Shown: positions 1 to 8,439, numbered from the stretch's first letter. The stretch: 64,000 bases of DNA from Murinocardiopsis flavida (GCF_003014485.1 NZ_PYGA01000019.1:1-64000); one strand, 5' to 3'. A program made the numbers and translations. Notes: generated from the letters alone by a model not told the origin.

Positions 1-94
1 ACCCGGTCCCATTTCGAACCCGGTCGTTAAGCTTTCCAGCGCCGATGGTACTGCCTCCATGGTGCGGGGTGGGAGAGTAGGTCGCCGCCGGACA
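1..94 (+). rRNA. rrf: 5S ribosomal RNA, 3' part
   Basis: The window opens inside a 5S rRNA. The conserved block with CCCATTTCGAACCCGG is followed by GTTAAGCTTTCCAGCGCC, the GGTACTGCC segment and the closing GGGAGAGTAGGTCGCCGCC arm. The 5' end lies before base 1. A strong hairpin terminator follows at once, so this is the end of an rrn operon. The exact 3' end is estimated. Confidence 0.95.
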
Positions 95-103
95 TCTTTG
101 TGG

Positions 104-143
104 AGCGGGCAGCCCCTTTCGGGGGGTTGCCCGCTTCTTTTTG
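104..143 (+). terminator. rrn operon terminator
   Basis: The hairpin arms GCGGGCAGCCCC and GGGGTTGCCCGC around a TTTCGG-type loop are followed by TTCTTTTTGTT. This is a canonical Rho-independent terminator, which is otherwise uncommon in such GC-rich DNA. It sits ten bases after the 5S rRNA. Confidence 0.93.
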
Positions 144-210
144 TTGTGGGTGGGGTTGTGGGTTGTATCGGCCCCACCCAGGAGCAGTCCGCGAGGCCTG
201 GGAACTGCGG

Positions 211-218
211 CCTTGTCG
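211..218. repeat. Target-site duplication, left copy
   Basis: CCTTGTCG lies directly before the outermost GGCTCTTC terminus of the left IS fragment. The identical 8 bases follow the outermost right terminus at 2543-2550. ISL3-family elements typically duplicate 8 bp, so the pair marks one insertion event for everything in between. Confidence 0.85.
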
Positions 219-500
219 GGCTCTTCGCAGTTGAGGGTGTAGTCCGGTCGGCGCGTCGGTGGCCGGGTAGGGGTCGAGGTCTCCCGAGGATGGGGGTGAC
301 TATGATCTCGGGCTCGAAGTGCTCGCGCAGCGGTTGGAGCCCGATCGGGCGATTCTCCGGTGCCGGGTTGTCGAGCCCGACAGATGGTGTCGTCGCTGCG
401 GATGCCAGGGCGCGGCCAGGGACACGGTGGTCCGGCGGTTGGCGCACGAGCCGTTCGGGTGGCGGCCCACGGTGTTGGAGGTCAGCCTCCGCCGATACCG
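219..500 (+). pseudogene. Truncated ISL3 left end with transposase fragment
   Basis: Bases 219-500 are nearly identical to the left 367 bp of the complete IS at 1114-1480. A 78-bp stretch is missing (equivalent to 1203-1280), apparently lost between two short ATG-containing repeats, and so is the 6-bp terminal insertion. The remaining coding part matches transposase residues from about 24 to the third zinc-ribbon cysteine, C85. Similarity then stops abruptly at 500. It encodes no functional transposase but supplies an intact left terminal repeat. Confidence 0.85.
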
Positions 501-555
501 TTGTAACGCCGCCTCCGACGACCCGGAACACGGACCGACGACGCGCCGCGAGCCG

Positions 556-1065
556 TCAGTCGCCGACGCTGCCGTCGATCATCTCGCGCAGGATGTCCGC
601 GTGGCCCGCGTGCCGGGCGGTCTCCACGATCACGTGCAGGTACATCCACGTCAGCTCCCTGCCCCGCGGTGTGGTGACGGCGTAGTCGAGGCTGTGCTGG
701 GCGGCGATCTCGCGGGAGCGGTCGCACTCCGCCTGGTAGGCGGCGATGACGTCGTCGAGCTTCTCGTTCGGCTCCAGCCGCAGGTCGGCCTCCGGGTCTG
801 CGTCGGTCCACGGCGGCGTGGGCAGCTCCGCGGCGGGGATCTGCCCGATCTGCTCGGCGAACCCGCCCAGTTCCACCCACCGCAGGTGTTTGATCAGGCC
901 GCCGAGGTTGGTGCCGGTCGGCACCGGGCTGCGCCGGGCGTCCTCCTCCGACACCCCGCGGGCCTTGCGCACGACGGCGTCGCGCAGATAATCCAGGAAC
1001 GTCTCGAGCTGCTCGCGCTCGCTGGCGGCGACCACGCTGCCGAGGATCTCACCGGGTCTAGTCAT
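556..1065 (-). CDS. DinB family protein (DUF664-like), transposon cargo
   Basis: This 169-residue protein has the pattern of small four-helix DinB/YfiT-like proteins: an N-terminal helix with E-RE-LETFLDYLRD, then TNLGGLIKHLRWVE with a histidine in the usual metal-binding helix, and a C-terminal helix with a WMYLHVIVETARHAGHAD histidine cluster. The family binds a divalent metal. Many members are thiol-dependent transferases (mycothiol or bacillithiol), but the substrate here is unknown. The name does not mean the SOS polymerase. The gene lies alone between two IS copies, with its start 48 bp from the complete IS, so I read it as transposon cargo. ATG at 1065 is the natural start. Confidence 0.8.
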   Translation of the reverse strand: MTRPGEILGSVVAASEREQLETFLDYLRDAVVRKARGVSEEDARRSPVPTGTNLGGLIKHLRWVELGGFAEQIGQIPAAELPTPPWTDADPEADLRLEPNEKLDDVIAAYQAECDRSREIAAQHSLDYAVTTPRGRELTWMYLHVIVETARHAGHADILREMIDGSVGD

Positions 1066-1113
1066 GGCCGGAACATAGCACGCGGGCCGACCCTCGCACC
1101 GGGGCTGTTTTTG

Positions 1114-2542
1114 GGCTCTTCGCAGTCGCAGTTGAGGGTGTAGTCCGGTCGGCGCGTCGGTGGCCGGGTAGGGGTCGAGGTCTCCCGAGGATGGAGGTGA
1201 CTATGCCGTCCATCTGGAAGACCTCGACGTGTCTGACGCTACCTTCGCCCGCCCTGACCTGACCACGTTCGCTCGTCTTGATGATCTCGGGCTCGAAGTG
1301 CTCGCGCAGCGGTTGGAGCCCGATCGGGCGATTCTCCGGTGCCGGGTTGTCGAGCCCGACAGATGGTGTCGTCGCTGCGGATGCCAGGGCGCGGCCAGGG
1401 ACACGGTGGTCCGGCGGTTGGCGCACGAGCCGTTCGGGTGGCGGCCCACGGTGTTGGAGGTCAGCCTCCGCCGATACCGGTGCACCGGGTGCGGTCACGT
1501 GTGGCGCCAGGACACGTCGCGGGCCGCCGAGCCGCGGGCGAAGCTGTCGCGACGTGGCCTGTGGTGGGCGCTGGAAGCCCTGGTGTGCCAACACCTGAGT
1601 GTCGCCCGCGTCGCCGACGCTCTGGGGGTCTCGTGGAACACCGCCAACGACGCGGTCCTGGCCGAGGGCCGCCGGGTCCTGATCGACGATCCGCACCGCT
1701 TCGACGACGTGCAGGTCATCGGCGTGGACGAGCACGTCTGGCGGCACACCCGGCGTGGCGACAAGTACGTGACCGTGATCATCGACCTGACGCCGATCCG
1801 CGACGGCACCGGGCTGGCGCGGCTTCTGGACATGGTCGCCGGCCGCTCCAAACAGGCGTTCAAGGCCTGGCTCGCCGAACGGGACAAGTCCTGGCGCGAC
1901 AATATCGAGGTCGTCGCGATGGACGGGTTCACCGGGTTCAAGACCGCCACCGCCGAAGAGCTACCCGAGGCTGTGCCGGTGCTGGACCCCTTCCACGTCG
2001 TCCGTCTGGCAGGCGACGCCCTGGATCAGTGCCGGTGCCGGGTCCAGCAAGCCACCCACGGGCACCGAGGCCGCACCGGCGATCCACTATATGCCGCGCG
2101 ACGCACCCTGCACACCGGCGCCGACCTGCTCACCGAGACCCAGCAGCACCGGCTGACGGAGCTGTTCGCGGCCGACGCCCACGTCGAGGTCGAAGCCACC
2201 TGGGGCATCTACCAGCGGATGATCGCCGCCTACCGTGAGCCCGACCGAACCCGGGGCCGCGAGCTGATGAGGCAGTTGATCGAGTCGATCAGCCGAGGCG
2301 TCCCCAGCCCGTTCAGCGAGATCATCACGCTCGGCCGCACCCTGACCAAGCGCGCCGCCGACATGCTCGCCTACTTCGACCGGCCCGGCACATCCAACGG
2401 CCCCACCGAAGCGATCAACGGCCGCCTCGAACACCTCCGCGGCTCCGCCCTCGGGTTCCGCAACCTGACGACCTACATCGCCAGATCACTACTCGAGACT
2501 GGCGGCTTCCGACCCCAACTACACCCTCGATTGTGAAGAGCC
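1114..2542 (+). mobile_element. Complete ISL3-family insertion sequence
   Basis: The left terminus GGCTCTTCGCAGTCG and the right terminus, which ends GAAGAGCC, are inverted copies with the GGCTCTTC tip typical of ISL3 elements. The left terminus carries an extra six bases (CAGTCG) not found in the right terminus or in the truncated copy. No direct repeat flanks this copy: the left flank is TGTTTTTG and the right flank is CCTTGTCG. The right flank instead matches the flank of the truncated copy at 211-218. Confidence 0.9.
1229..2536 (+). CDS. ISL3-family transposase
   Basis: This is a 435-residue transposase. An N-terminal zinc ribbon uses C47, C50, C85 and C88. A helix-turn-helix-like segment lies around residues 118-140 (LSVARVADALGVSWNTAND). 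The DDE catalytic core has D167 in VIGVDEHVW, D232 in VAMDGFTGFK and E394 in GPTEAINGRLEH. The length is usual for the family and no frameshift is visible, so it is likely active. The start is a GTG at 1229; an upstream in-frame start is not apparent. The stop overlaps the right terminal repeat. Confidence 0.93.
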   Translation: MSDATFARPDLTTFARLDDLGLEVLAQRLEPDRAILRCRVVEPDRWCRRCGCQGAARDTVVRRLAHEPFGWRPTVLEVSLRRYRCTGCGHVWRQDTSRAAEPRAKLSRRGLWWALEALVCQHLSVARVADALGVSWNTANDAVLAEGRRVLIDDPHRFDDVQVIGVDEHVWRHTRRGDKYVTVIIDLTPIRDGTGLARLLDMVAGRSKQAFKAWLAERDKSWRDNIEVVAMDGFTGFKTATAEELPEAVPVLDPFHVVRLAGDALDQCRCRVQQATHGHRGRTGDPLYAARRTLHTGADLLTETQQHRLTELFAADAHVEVEATWGIYQRMIAAYREPDRTRGRELMRQLIESISRGVPSPFSEIITLGRTLTKRAADMLAYFDRPGTSNGPTEAINGRLEHLRGSALGFRNLTTYIARSLLETGGFRPQLHPRL

Positions 2543-2550
2543 CCTTGTCG
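2543..2550. repeat. Target-site duplication, right copy
   Basis: CCTTGTCG directly follows the right IS terminus and is identical to 211-218. Removing 219-2550 would rejoin GGAACTGCGGCCTTGTCG to GCCTTGATGG as a continuous pre-insertion site just upstream of the acetyltransferase at 2574. Confidence 0.85.
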
Positions 2551-2573
2551 GCCTTGATGGATGAGCGAGCAGC

Positions 2574-3029
2574 ATGAGAATTGTCGTTGATGACCTGTCC
2601 GGCCCCGAGATTGCCGAGTTCCTCAGCGAGCACCTTCAGCAGTTGCGGTCGATTACGCCTTTGGAGAGTAAGCACGCACTCGATCTCGACAAGCTCCGCG
2701 AACCCGAAGTCACCTTCTGGTCTGTGATGGATGGTGAGTCCGTGGTCGGCTGCGCTGCGATCAAGAAGTTGGACGCGGACCACGCCGAGTTGAAGTCGAT
2801 GCGTACTACCGCACATCGCAAGCGCAGCGGGGTCGCCTCACTGCTGCTGGGCCACATCCTCACCGAGGCCGAGCGTATGAACTTCGCCCGATTGAGCTTG
2901 GAGACCGGCAGTGCTGAGTTCTTCCTGCCTGCCAGGAGACTCTATGAAAAGTTCGGGTTCGATTACTGCGCTCCCTTCGCCGATTACCGGCTTGACCCGA
3001 GCAGTGTGTTCATGACGAGGTTGATCTAG
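2574..3029 (+). CDS. GNAT family N-acetyltransferase
   Basis: This 151-residue single-domain acetyltransferase has the acetyl-CoA-binding motif A region at about residues 78-100 (MRTTAHRKRSGVASLLLGHI, an R-x-x-G-V-A loop). A strand with LSLETGS and a C-terminal YEKFGFDYCAPF segment follow, as in PhnO/YjaB-type GNATs. The acceptor is unknown. It starts 24 bp after the composite transposon, so the insertion may have removed or replaced its promoter. Codon use is slightly less GC-biased than in its neighbours (many GTC/GAT/TTG codons), which hints at separate ancestry. Confidence 0.85.
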   Translation: MRIVVDDLSGPEIAEFLSEHLQQLRSITPLESKHALDLDKLREPEVTFWSVMDGESVVGCAAIKKLDADHAELKSMRTTAHRKRSGVASLLLGHILTEAERMNFARLSLETGSAEFFLPARRLYEKFGFDYCAPFADYRLDPSSVFMTRLI

Positions 3030-3103
3030 CGGGTTGCTGCGGCCCTTTTCCTTCCGGCCATGGGCTCCTTCCAGCTGTGGGTTGAATCGGCGCCACGACG
3101 AGA

Positions 3104-4357
3104 TCATCCGTCGAGTCGAGAAGTAGCCATTTCCCGGTCGCCGCCGGCGTCCGCGGGTTTGTGGCGGGGGCGGGCCAAAGCCGTCGCTGCGAGGATCAGC
3201 GTGGTGAGCACGAACGCGACGCGCAGGCCGTGGTGGTCCGCGACGATGCCGAGAGCTGTGGGACCGACGATCGTGCCGATTCCGAGGAAGAACACGGTCG
3301 CGCTGAACCCTGCGGACGGCCGGTCGGGGAAGACGCGGTAGCTCCACACGGCCAGCAGTCCCGACCCCGCCATGAACGCCGACCCGTACAGCACCGCCGA
3401 GGTGGCGATGGCGCCCCACGCCCCAGGTGCCACCGACCCGGCCGCCCACGACCCGGAGGCCGCCCCCAGGAGGGCGACGGCGGTCGCGAGCGCGCCGACG
3501 AGCAGCGTGTGTGTCCGGCGCAGCCCGAGGCGTTCGGTGAGGGCCCCGGTCAGCACCCCGGAGATCCCGGCCGCGCCCATCAGGGTCCAGAACAGTGGGG
3601 CCGCTTCCTGGACCCCGGTGGCCTTAGTGACGGCGTCACCTGCGAACGCCCAGTACACGGCGCCGCCCAGGCCGTAGCTGAACGCCGTGAGGTACAGCGG
3701 CACGGCGTCGCGGCGCAGTGACCAGCCAAGGTCCCAGACCGGGACGTTCCGCGCTGGAATCTGTGTCGGGGCCCGGGCCGGTGCCGCACGGCGGGGGAGG
3801 ACGCGGGCGTTGTAGGCCGTGACGGCGAGGGCGATGAGGGCGAACGCCATCCAGGCGTACCGCCATGCCGCGCCGGCGGCGAGTAGAGCCAGCGGCCCTG
3901 CGATGGCTGTGGCGAATGCGGTTCCGCTCGGGAGCAGCGCGAGTACGCGTTCGCGGCGCTGCGGAGGCAGCGCTTGGTCCACGGCGTCGGAGTAGGGCGC
4001 CCACGCCCAACCGGAGCTCGTGCCGGCCAGGATCAGCCCGATCACCAGTGGAGGTGTGCTGCCGGCGAACGCCACCATGGCCATCCCCGCTGTCGCGGCG
4101 AGGCCGCCCGTGATGATGAGCGGGCGCGGGCCGAGCCGGGAGACGAGGGTTCCCACGAGGGTGAGCGCCAGGAGGTAGCCGAGGTAGGTGGCGCTCGCGA
4201 CCATGCCGACCAGTGACATCGACAGGCCGAACTCGCGCCGGATCTCCGGCAGGAACAGCCCGTAGCCGTATCTGGCGAATCCGAACGTGACACCGATCGC
4301 CATCACCCCGGCGATCCCGATCCGCCAGTGGTCCGGAAGCCTCCGGTGCAGCCGCAT
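3104..4357 (-). CDS. MFS transporter, YbfB/YjiJ-like
   Basis: This 417-residue major facilitator protein has about twelve hydrophobic segments. The N-terminal GFARYGYGLFLPEIRREFGL segment, with its aromatic FxRYxYG pattern, is characteristic of the YbfB/YjiJ branch. The motif-A-like loop between helices 2 and 3 is GTLVSRLGPRP. The substrate is unknown; these transporters are usually annotated as sugar or drug efflux carriers. GAGGAGAACA precedes ATG 4357, which supports the start. It is divergent from the GlxA-type regulator at 4477, and the shared 119-bp gap holds an inverted repeat, so control by that regulator is likely (inference). Confidence 0.88.
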   Translation of the reverse strand: MRLHRRLPDHWRIGIAGVMAIGVTFGFARYGYGLFLPEIRREFGLSMSLVGMVASATYLGYLLALTLVGTLVSRLGPRPLIITGGLAATAGMAMVAFAGSTPPLVIGLILAGTSSGWAWAPYSDAVDQALPPQRRERVLALLPSGTAFATAIAGPLALLAAGAAWRYAWMAFALIALAVTAYNARVLPRRAAPARAPTQIPARNVPVWDLGWSLRRDAVPLYLTAFSYGLGGAVYWAFAGDAVTKATGVQEAAPLFWTLMGAAGISGVLTGALTERLGLRRTHTLLVGALATAVALLGAASGSWAAGSVAPGAWGAIATSAVLYGSAFMAGSGLLAVWSYRVFPDRPSAGFSATVFFLGIGTIVGPTALGIVADHHGLRVAFVLTTLILAATALARPRHKPADAGGDREMATSRLDG

Positions 4358-4442
4358 TGTTCTCCTCGATCCGCGTTGGGTCTTCCCTTGGGTTCTCCAG
4401 GGCCGTTGACCAGGATCGATGGAGGGCGGGTACGTCCACCAG

Positions 4443-4477
4443 TGGCGTAAAAGCCATTAGGCATTATATTTGCGCCA
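4443..4477. promoter_or_regulatory. Candidate operator between MFS gene and AraC-type regulator
   Basis: TGGCGTAAA and TTTGCGCCA form an inverted repeat with one mismatch, separated by 17 bases that include the AT-rich CATTATATTT. It lies immediately before the regulator's start codon in the divergent promoter region. The symmetry is visible; its role as the regulator's binding site is inferred. Confidence 0.5.
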
Positions 4478-5481
4478 TGGCGAGTGCACTCGGAGAGAGG
4501 GAGAGCAAGGGGACCGAGGGGATCAGGACCGTTGTCCCGGTGCTGGCCGACAGTCCGCTGTTCGAGCTGGCCGTGCCCTGCGAGGTGTTCGGCAAGGAGC
4601 GGTTCGACCTCGATCCGCGCTGGTACGAGTTGACGCTGTGCGCCACCGCTCCGGGCCCGCAGAACGGTCCGGGCGGGCTGCGGCTCGAAGTCGACGCGGG
4701 CGTGGAGGCGCTCGACGACGCCGATCTCGTCGTGGTCCCCGCGTGCAGGATGCCGGACTACCGTCCGCCCGAAGACCTGCTGGCAGGGCTTCGGGCAGCC
4801 CATGCGCGGGGCGCGCGGATCGCGGCCGTGTGCTCGGGCGCGTTCGTCCTCGCCGAGGCAGGGCTGTTGGACGGGAAGGAGGCGACGACGCACTGGATGT
4901 ACGCGGAGGAGCTGCGCCGCCGCCATCCCCGGGTCCTGCTGGTCGAGGACGCCCTCTACGTGGACACCGGGTCGGTGCTGACCAGCGCGGGCACAGCGGC
5001 GGGCATCGACCTGTGCCTGCACATCGTCCGCAGCGACTTCGGCGCCGCTGTCGCGGCGGACGTGGGTCGGCGCATGGTCGCTGCGCCGCACCGGGAGGCC
5101 GGCCAGTCCCAGTATGCGCCGGACCCGCCGCCGCGTTCCGGCGTCGAGTCGGGGCTGGCGCCGGTCCTCGACTGGGCCGTCGAGCGGCTGCACGAGCCGT
5201 TGACCGTTCCGCAACTCGCGGGGCGAGCGGGCATGAGCCTGCGCACCTTCGGCAGGCACTTCGCACGCGAGACGGGCGTCACCCCGCTCGCCTGGCTCAA
5301 CCGGCAGCGCCTCGCGAAGGCCCGCGAACTACTGGAGACCACCGATCTTTCCGTGGACGCCGTCGCACAGCGGAGCGGGCTCGGCGGCGGCGACCTGCTG
5401 CGCCAGCACTTCCACCGCCACCTCGGCAGCACACCGGCCGCGTACCGCCGCACTTTCCGCAGCGGTCCGCCCACCTGGTAG
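4477..5481 (+). CDS. GlxA-type AraC-family regulator with DJ-1/PfpI domain
   Basis: This 334-residue protein has two domains. Residues about 15-190 form a DJ-1/PfpI amidase-like fold, with AAVCSGAFVLAEAGLLDG carrying the nucleophile-elbow cysteine and TTHWMYAEEL following. The C-terminal about 100 residues are an AraC-type double helix-turn-helix (LTVPQLAGRAGMSLRTFGRHF, then DAVAQRSGLGGGDLLRQHFH). GlxA-like members sense small ligands and control nearby genes. I chose ATG 4477 rather than an upstream in-frame ATG at 4357 because alignment to the family starts there and the candidate operator ends there. It is divergent from the MFS transporter, its probable target. Confidence 0.9.
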   Translation: MASALGERESKGTEGIRTVVPVLADSPLFELAVPCEVFGKERFDLDPRWYELTLCATAPGPQNGPGGLRLEVDAGVEALDDADLVVVPACRMPDYRPPEDLLAGLRAAHARGARIAAVCSGAFVLAEAGLLDGKEATTHWMYAEELRRRHPRVLLVEDALYVDTGSVLTSAGTAAGIDLCLHIVRSDFGAAVAADVGRRMVAAPHREAGQSQYAPDPPPRSGVESGLAPVLDWAVERLHEPLTVPQLAGRAGMSLRTFGRHFARETGVTPLAWLNRQRLAKARELLETTDLSVDAVAQRSGLGGGDLLRQHFHRHLGSTPAAYRRTFRSGPPTW

Positions 5482-5599
5482 CCGCGGCCCGACCGCCCCG
5501 CCTGGGGAGCCGGGCGCCGGAGGCGGCCGCGGGCTTGGGGAGAGGGCGGTCCCAGGCCAACCGAACGGGAATGTCGGCGCCGTTTGTGATCATCAGGCC

Positions 5600-6484
5600 A
5601 TGCACACGATGCCCCTTCCCGGCCTGCACACAGCGACCAGCGCAATCGAAGGACGACGGATCGCCTTCGACACCGGCGGCAGCGGTCCGCCCGTGCTGCT
5701 CCTGCATGGATTCCCGCAGACCCGCGTGACTTGGCGCGAGGTCGCGCCCCGCCTCATACGACGGTTCGAGGTCGTCTGCCCGGACCTTCCCGGGTACGGA
5801 GACAGCGACCGCCTCGCCAATGGTCCGGAAGGGTTTGCCAAGACCAGGGTCGCTGAGCACATGGTCGGCCTGATGCGCTCGCTCGGCCATGACCGCTTCG
5901 CCGTCGTCGGACACGACCGAGGTGCGCTCGTGGCCTTTCGCGCCGCACTGGACCACCCCGAGATCGTCAGCCACCTCGGTGTGCTCGATGTGCTTCCGAC
6001 GGTTGACAACTGGGCCGCTCTGCACGGCGCCAACGGCGTGTTCGCGTTCCACCTGTACCTGCTTGCGCAGCCCAGCGACCTGCCCGAACGGATGATCGGC
6101 GCGGACCCGGACGCGTTCTTCGGCCACTTCCTCGACACCTGGACCAAACAAGCCGGCGCGATCCCGCCGGAAGTGCGGGCGCATTACCTTTCCGCCATGC
6201 GGCGCCCCGAGGTCATCCGCGCCGTCTGCGACGACTACCGTGCCAGCGCCTTCATCGACAGCGCCCATGACGAGGCGGACCAGAGGGCGGGGCATCGCCT
6301 GAAAATGCCGGTGCTGGCCGCATGGCAGGACCCCGGAGACACGCCGCTACCGTTCGACCCCGCCCAGATCTGGTCCACTTGGGCACACGACCTGCTCACC
6401 CTCGTCGAGCCATGCGGCCACTTCCTCCCCGAAGAACGCCCCCACCAGATCACCGACGCCATCACGGAGCTCGTCATCCGGTGA
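5600..6484 (+). CDS. Alpha/beta hydrolase, haloacetate dehalogenase-like
   Basis: This 294-residue alpha/beta hydrolase has the oxyanion segment LLLHGFPQT (residues 33-41) and the nucleophile elbow GHDRGA, in which the nucleophile is D106 rather than serine. Asp in this position, PDLPGYGDSD and the later LGVLDVLPT segment are typical of fluoroacetate/haloacetate dehalogenases and epoxide hydrolases. The catalytic histidine is probably H274 in CGHFLPEERP. No cofactor is needed in this family. Which halide or epoxide substrate it uses cannot be told. It stands alone, and a hairpin follows at 6612. Confidence 0.85.
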   Translation: MHTMPLPGLHTATSAIEGRRIAFDTGGSGPPVLLLHGFPQTRVTWREVAPRLIRRFEVVCPDLPGYGDSDRLANGPEGFAKTRVAEHMVGLMRSLGHDRFAVVGHDRGALVAFRAALDHPEIVSHLGVLDVLPTVDNWAALHGANGVFAFHLYLLAQPSDLPERMIGADPDAFFGHFLDTWTKQAGAIPPEVRAHYLSAMRRPEVIRAVCDDYRASAFIDSAHDEADQRAGHRLKMPVLAAWQDPGDTPLPFDPAQIWSTWAHDLLTLVEPCGHFLPEERPHQITDAITELVIR

Positions 6485-6611
6485 TCATGGCTGTGTCCCG
6501 TAGGTCGATGAACGCGTCACGCAGGTACGCCACCACCGCGAGGACGGCCATGACCGCGCAGGGACCAGGGGTCCCGACATGCCGTAGAGTGAGACGACTT
6601 GGACCTACCAC

Positions 6612-6637
6612 GCGCTGCTACTTCTCGGTGGCAGCGC
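6612..6637 (+). terminator. Hairpin between hydrolase and TPR gene
   Basis: GCGCTGCTAC pairs with GTGGCAGCGC (one T-G wobble) around TTCTCG and is followed by TTTTGAG. It could end the hydrolase transcript. It is also only 23 bases from the next start, so it may instead be a leader structure of the TPR gene. Confidence 0.5.
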
Positions 6638-6660
6638 TTTTGAGCGTTTACGGGCGGGAC

Positions 6661-8205
6661 ATGACTGACGACAGCGGATCAGCGGGCCGTGGCGGCTCGG
6701 GACCGCGCGACCGCGGAGGCCAGCGCTCCGGTGGCTACGGCGGCCAGGGCTCGGGACAGGGCGGCCGGTCCCGTACCGGTTTCGGCGGCGGCTCCGGCGA
6801 ACGGGGCGGCTTCCGGGGACGCCCCCCTGGGCAGGGGGGCCGCCCCCGTGACGACCAGCGATCCGACCGCCGAGATGACCGCGGTGGCGACCGGCGCGAC
6901 GACCGTAGGGACGACCGCCGCGACGACCGCGGCGGAGAACGGCGCGACGACCGCTCCGCCCCGCGTGGCGGGCAGGACCGCCGCGATGACCGGTGGGCTC
7001 CGCGCGGCGGGCAGGGCGGCGGGCGGCCTGACCGTCGTGACGACCGGTTCGGTGGTGGCCGCGATGACCGTTCCGGCGGACGGCCCGACCGTCGCGATGA
7101 CCGTTCCGGCGGGCGGCCTGACCGCCGCGATGACCGGTTCGGTGGTGGCCGCGATGACCGTTCCGGCGGGCGGCCCGACCGCCGCGACGACCGCTCCGGC
7201 AGTGGCCGTGACGACCGTTCCGGCGGGCGCGGTGGTGAGCGCCGCTGGCAGGGCCGGGGTGATCGCCCGTTCCGGTCCGACGACCGGCGCGGCGGCCGTC
7301 CCGACCGTCCGCAGCGCGACCGCGACGAACCCCGCGACCCGCGCGACGTCGCTCCGCCGCTGCCCGAGGAGGTGCAGCCGCACCAGCTCGACGGCGAGGT
7401 CCGCGCCGAGCTGTCGACCCTGCCGAAGTCGCTGGCCGACGCCGTTGCCCGGCACCTGGTCATGGCGGGGGAGGTCGTGGAGGAGGACCCCGACCTCGCC
7501 TACCGCCACGCGGTCTACGCGCGCCGCAAGGCGTCGCGCGTGGGCGCCGTGCGCGAGGCGTCGGGTGTGGCCGCCTACAAGGTCGGCAAGTGGCAGGAGG
7601 CGCTGTCTGATCTGCGTGCGGCCCGGCGGTTGACGGGCAACAACTCCTATCTCGCGATCATGGCCGACTGCGAGCGGGGCCTCGGCCGGCCGGAGCGGGC
7701 ACTGGAGCTCGCGCGGGGCCCTGAGGCGCAGCGGCTCGGCGGCGAGGACCGTGTCGAGCTCCGCATCGTCGCCTCCGGTGCGCGTCGCGACCTCGGCGAG
7801 CTGTCCGCCGCGCTGGCGGAGCTCCAGGGCCCGGAGCTGAAGGAGCGCAGGGCGCGGCCGTGGGTCGCCCGCCTGTTCTACGCCTACGCCGACGTCCTCG
7901 AAGAGCTGGGGCGTACGGTCGAGGCGCGCGAGTACTTCGCGAAGTCGTCCTCGGTCGACCGCGAGGGCGCCACGGACGCCGATGACCGCCTGGCCGAACT
8001 CGAAGGCGTGGAGATCGTCGACATCGGCGGCGACGTCGTGTGGAGCGACGCCGAGGACCCGGAGTTCGACGAGGACGACGACGAGGTCGACGAGGGCGGC
8101 ATCCCCGGGGAGGCCGCGTCCGCGTCCTCCGATGAGCGGGCGCCCGAGCGGGACGCGCGGGCGCCCGACGACAGTGGGCGCCGCCGCCCCGATCCCGAGG
8201 ACTGA
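6661..8205 (+). CDS. TPR protein with long RGG/RDDR-rich disordered N-terminus
   Basis: This 514-residue protein has three parts. Residues 1 to about 235 are low-complexity, with GG-rich stretches and then dozens of RDDR/DDRSGGRPD repeats. Residues about 235-445 are tetratricopeptide-like helices (VYARRKASRVGAVREASGVA, then WQEALSDLRAARRL and further pairs). The tail is strongly acidic (SDAEDPEFDEDDDE). Proteins of this architecture occur near HAD, tlyA and nadK genes in actinobacteria; RNA binding by the RGG/RDDR part is plausible but unproved. ATG 6661 is chosen because residues encoded upstream look non-coding. The underlying DNA is repetitive (about 6870-7250). Confidence 0.85.
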   Translation: MTDDSGSAGRGGSGPRDRGGQRSGGYGGQGSGQGGRSRTGFGGGSGERGGFRGRPPGQGGRPRDDQRSDRRDDRGGDRRDDRRDDRRDDRGGERRDDRSAPRGGQDRRDDRWAPRGGQGGGRPDRRDDRFGGGRDDRSGGRPDRRDDRSGGRPDRRDDRFGGGRDDRSGGRPDRRDDRSGSGRDDRSGGRGGERRWQGRGDRPFRSDDRRGGRPDRPQRDRDEPRDPRDVAPPLPEEVQPHQLDGEVRAELSTLPKSLADAVARHLVMAGEVVEEDPDLAYRHAVYARRKASRVGAVREASGVAAYKVGKWQEALSDLRAARRLTGNNSYLAIMADCERGLGRPERALELARGPEAQRLGGEDRVELRIVASGARRDLGELSAALAELQGPELKERRARPWVARLFYAYADVLEELGRTVEAREYFAKSSSVDREGATDADDRLAELEGVEIVDIGGDVVWSDAEDPEFDEDDDEVDEGGIPGEAASASSDERAPERDARAPDDSGRRRPDPED

Positions 8206-8228
8206 GGGGCGCCGCAGCGCCGCATGAG

Positions 8229-8258
8229 TGCGGCCCCCGCCGGTGCGCGGGGGCCGCA
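8229..8258 (+). terminator. Hairpin terminator after TPR gene
   Basis: TGCGGCCCCCGC and GCGGGGGCCGCA form a perfect 12-bp stem around CGGTGC, 23 bases after the TPR stop. There is no good T-tract, as is usual for actinobacterial terminators. A GGAC tandem run follows at about 8270-8290. Confidence 0.7.
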
Positions 8259-8439
8259 TTGTGCTGTGCGGACGGACGGACGGACGGGCGGCGGTGGTCG
8301 TCGCCCGCGCCTTTCCCTTTCCCCCGTCCTCCCTGAAGCGGCGACGCGCGGGCTGCCGCCGTCCCACCGCCGTTCCACCGCTGTCCCACCGGGGTCCGCC
8401 CTGGTGGACGCGGCGGGCGGCCCCTTGCCATGATCGAGT

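Larger units (their letters stand above)
219..2542. mobile_element. Composite ISL3-family transposon carrying a DinB gene
   Basis: The unit starts with GGCTCTTCGCAGTTGAGGG (219) and ends with the inverted copy at 2542. The outer 24-bp termini differ at only three positions. It contains a truncated left IS (219-500), a DinB-family gene on the minus strand, and a full IS (1114-2542). The 8-bp duplication flanks the whole unit but not the inner IS. The complete IS has a 6-bp insertion in its own left terminus, so the outer left end is the better match to the right end. I infer that the unit moved as a whole, or that a nested rearrangement occurred after a single insertion. Confidence 0.75.

Noticed and set aside
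59-685. 208-residue frame at the left end
   Set aside because: It runs through 5S rRNA, its terminator and an IS remnant.
1106-1113. Target duplication for the inner complete IS
   Set aside because: TGTTTTTG on the left does not match CCTTGTCG on the right; the duplication belongs to the outer unit.
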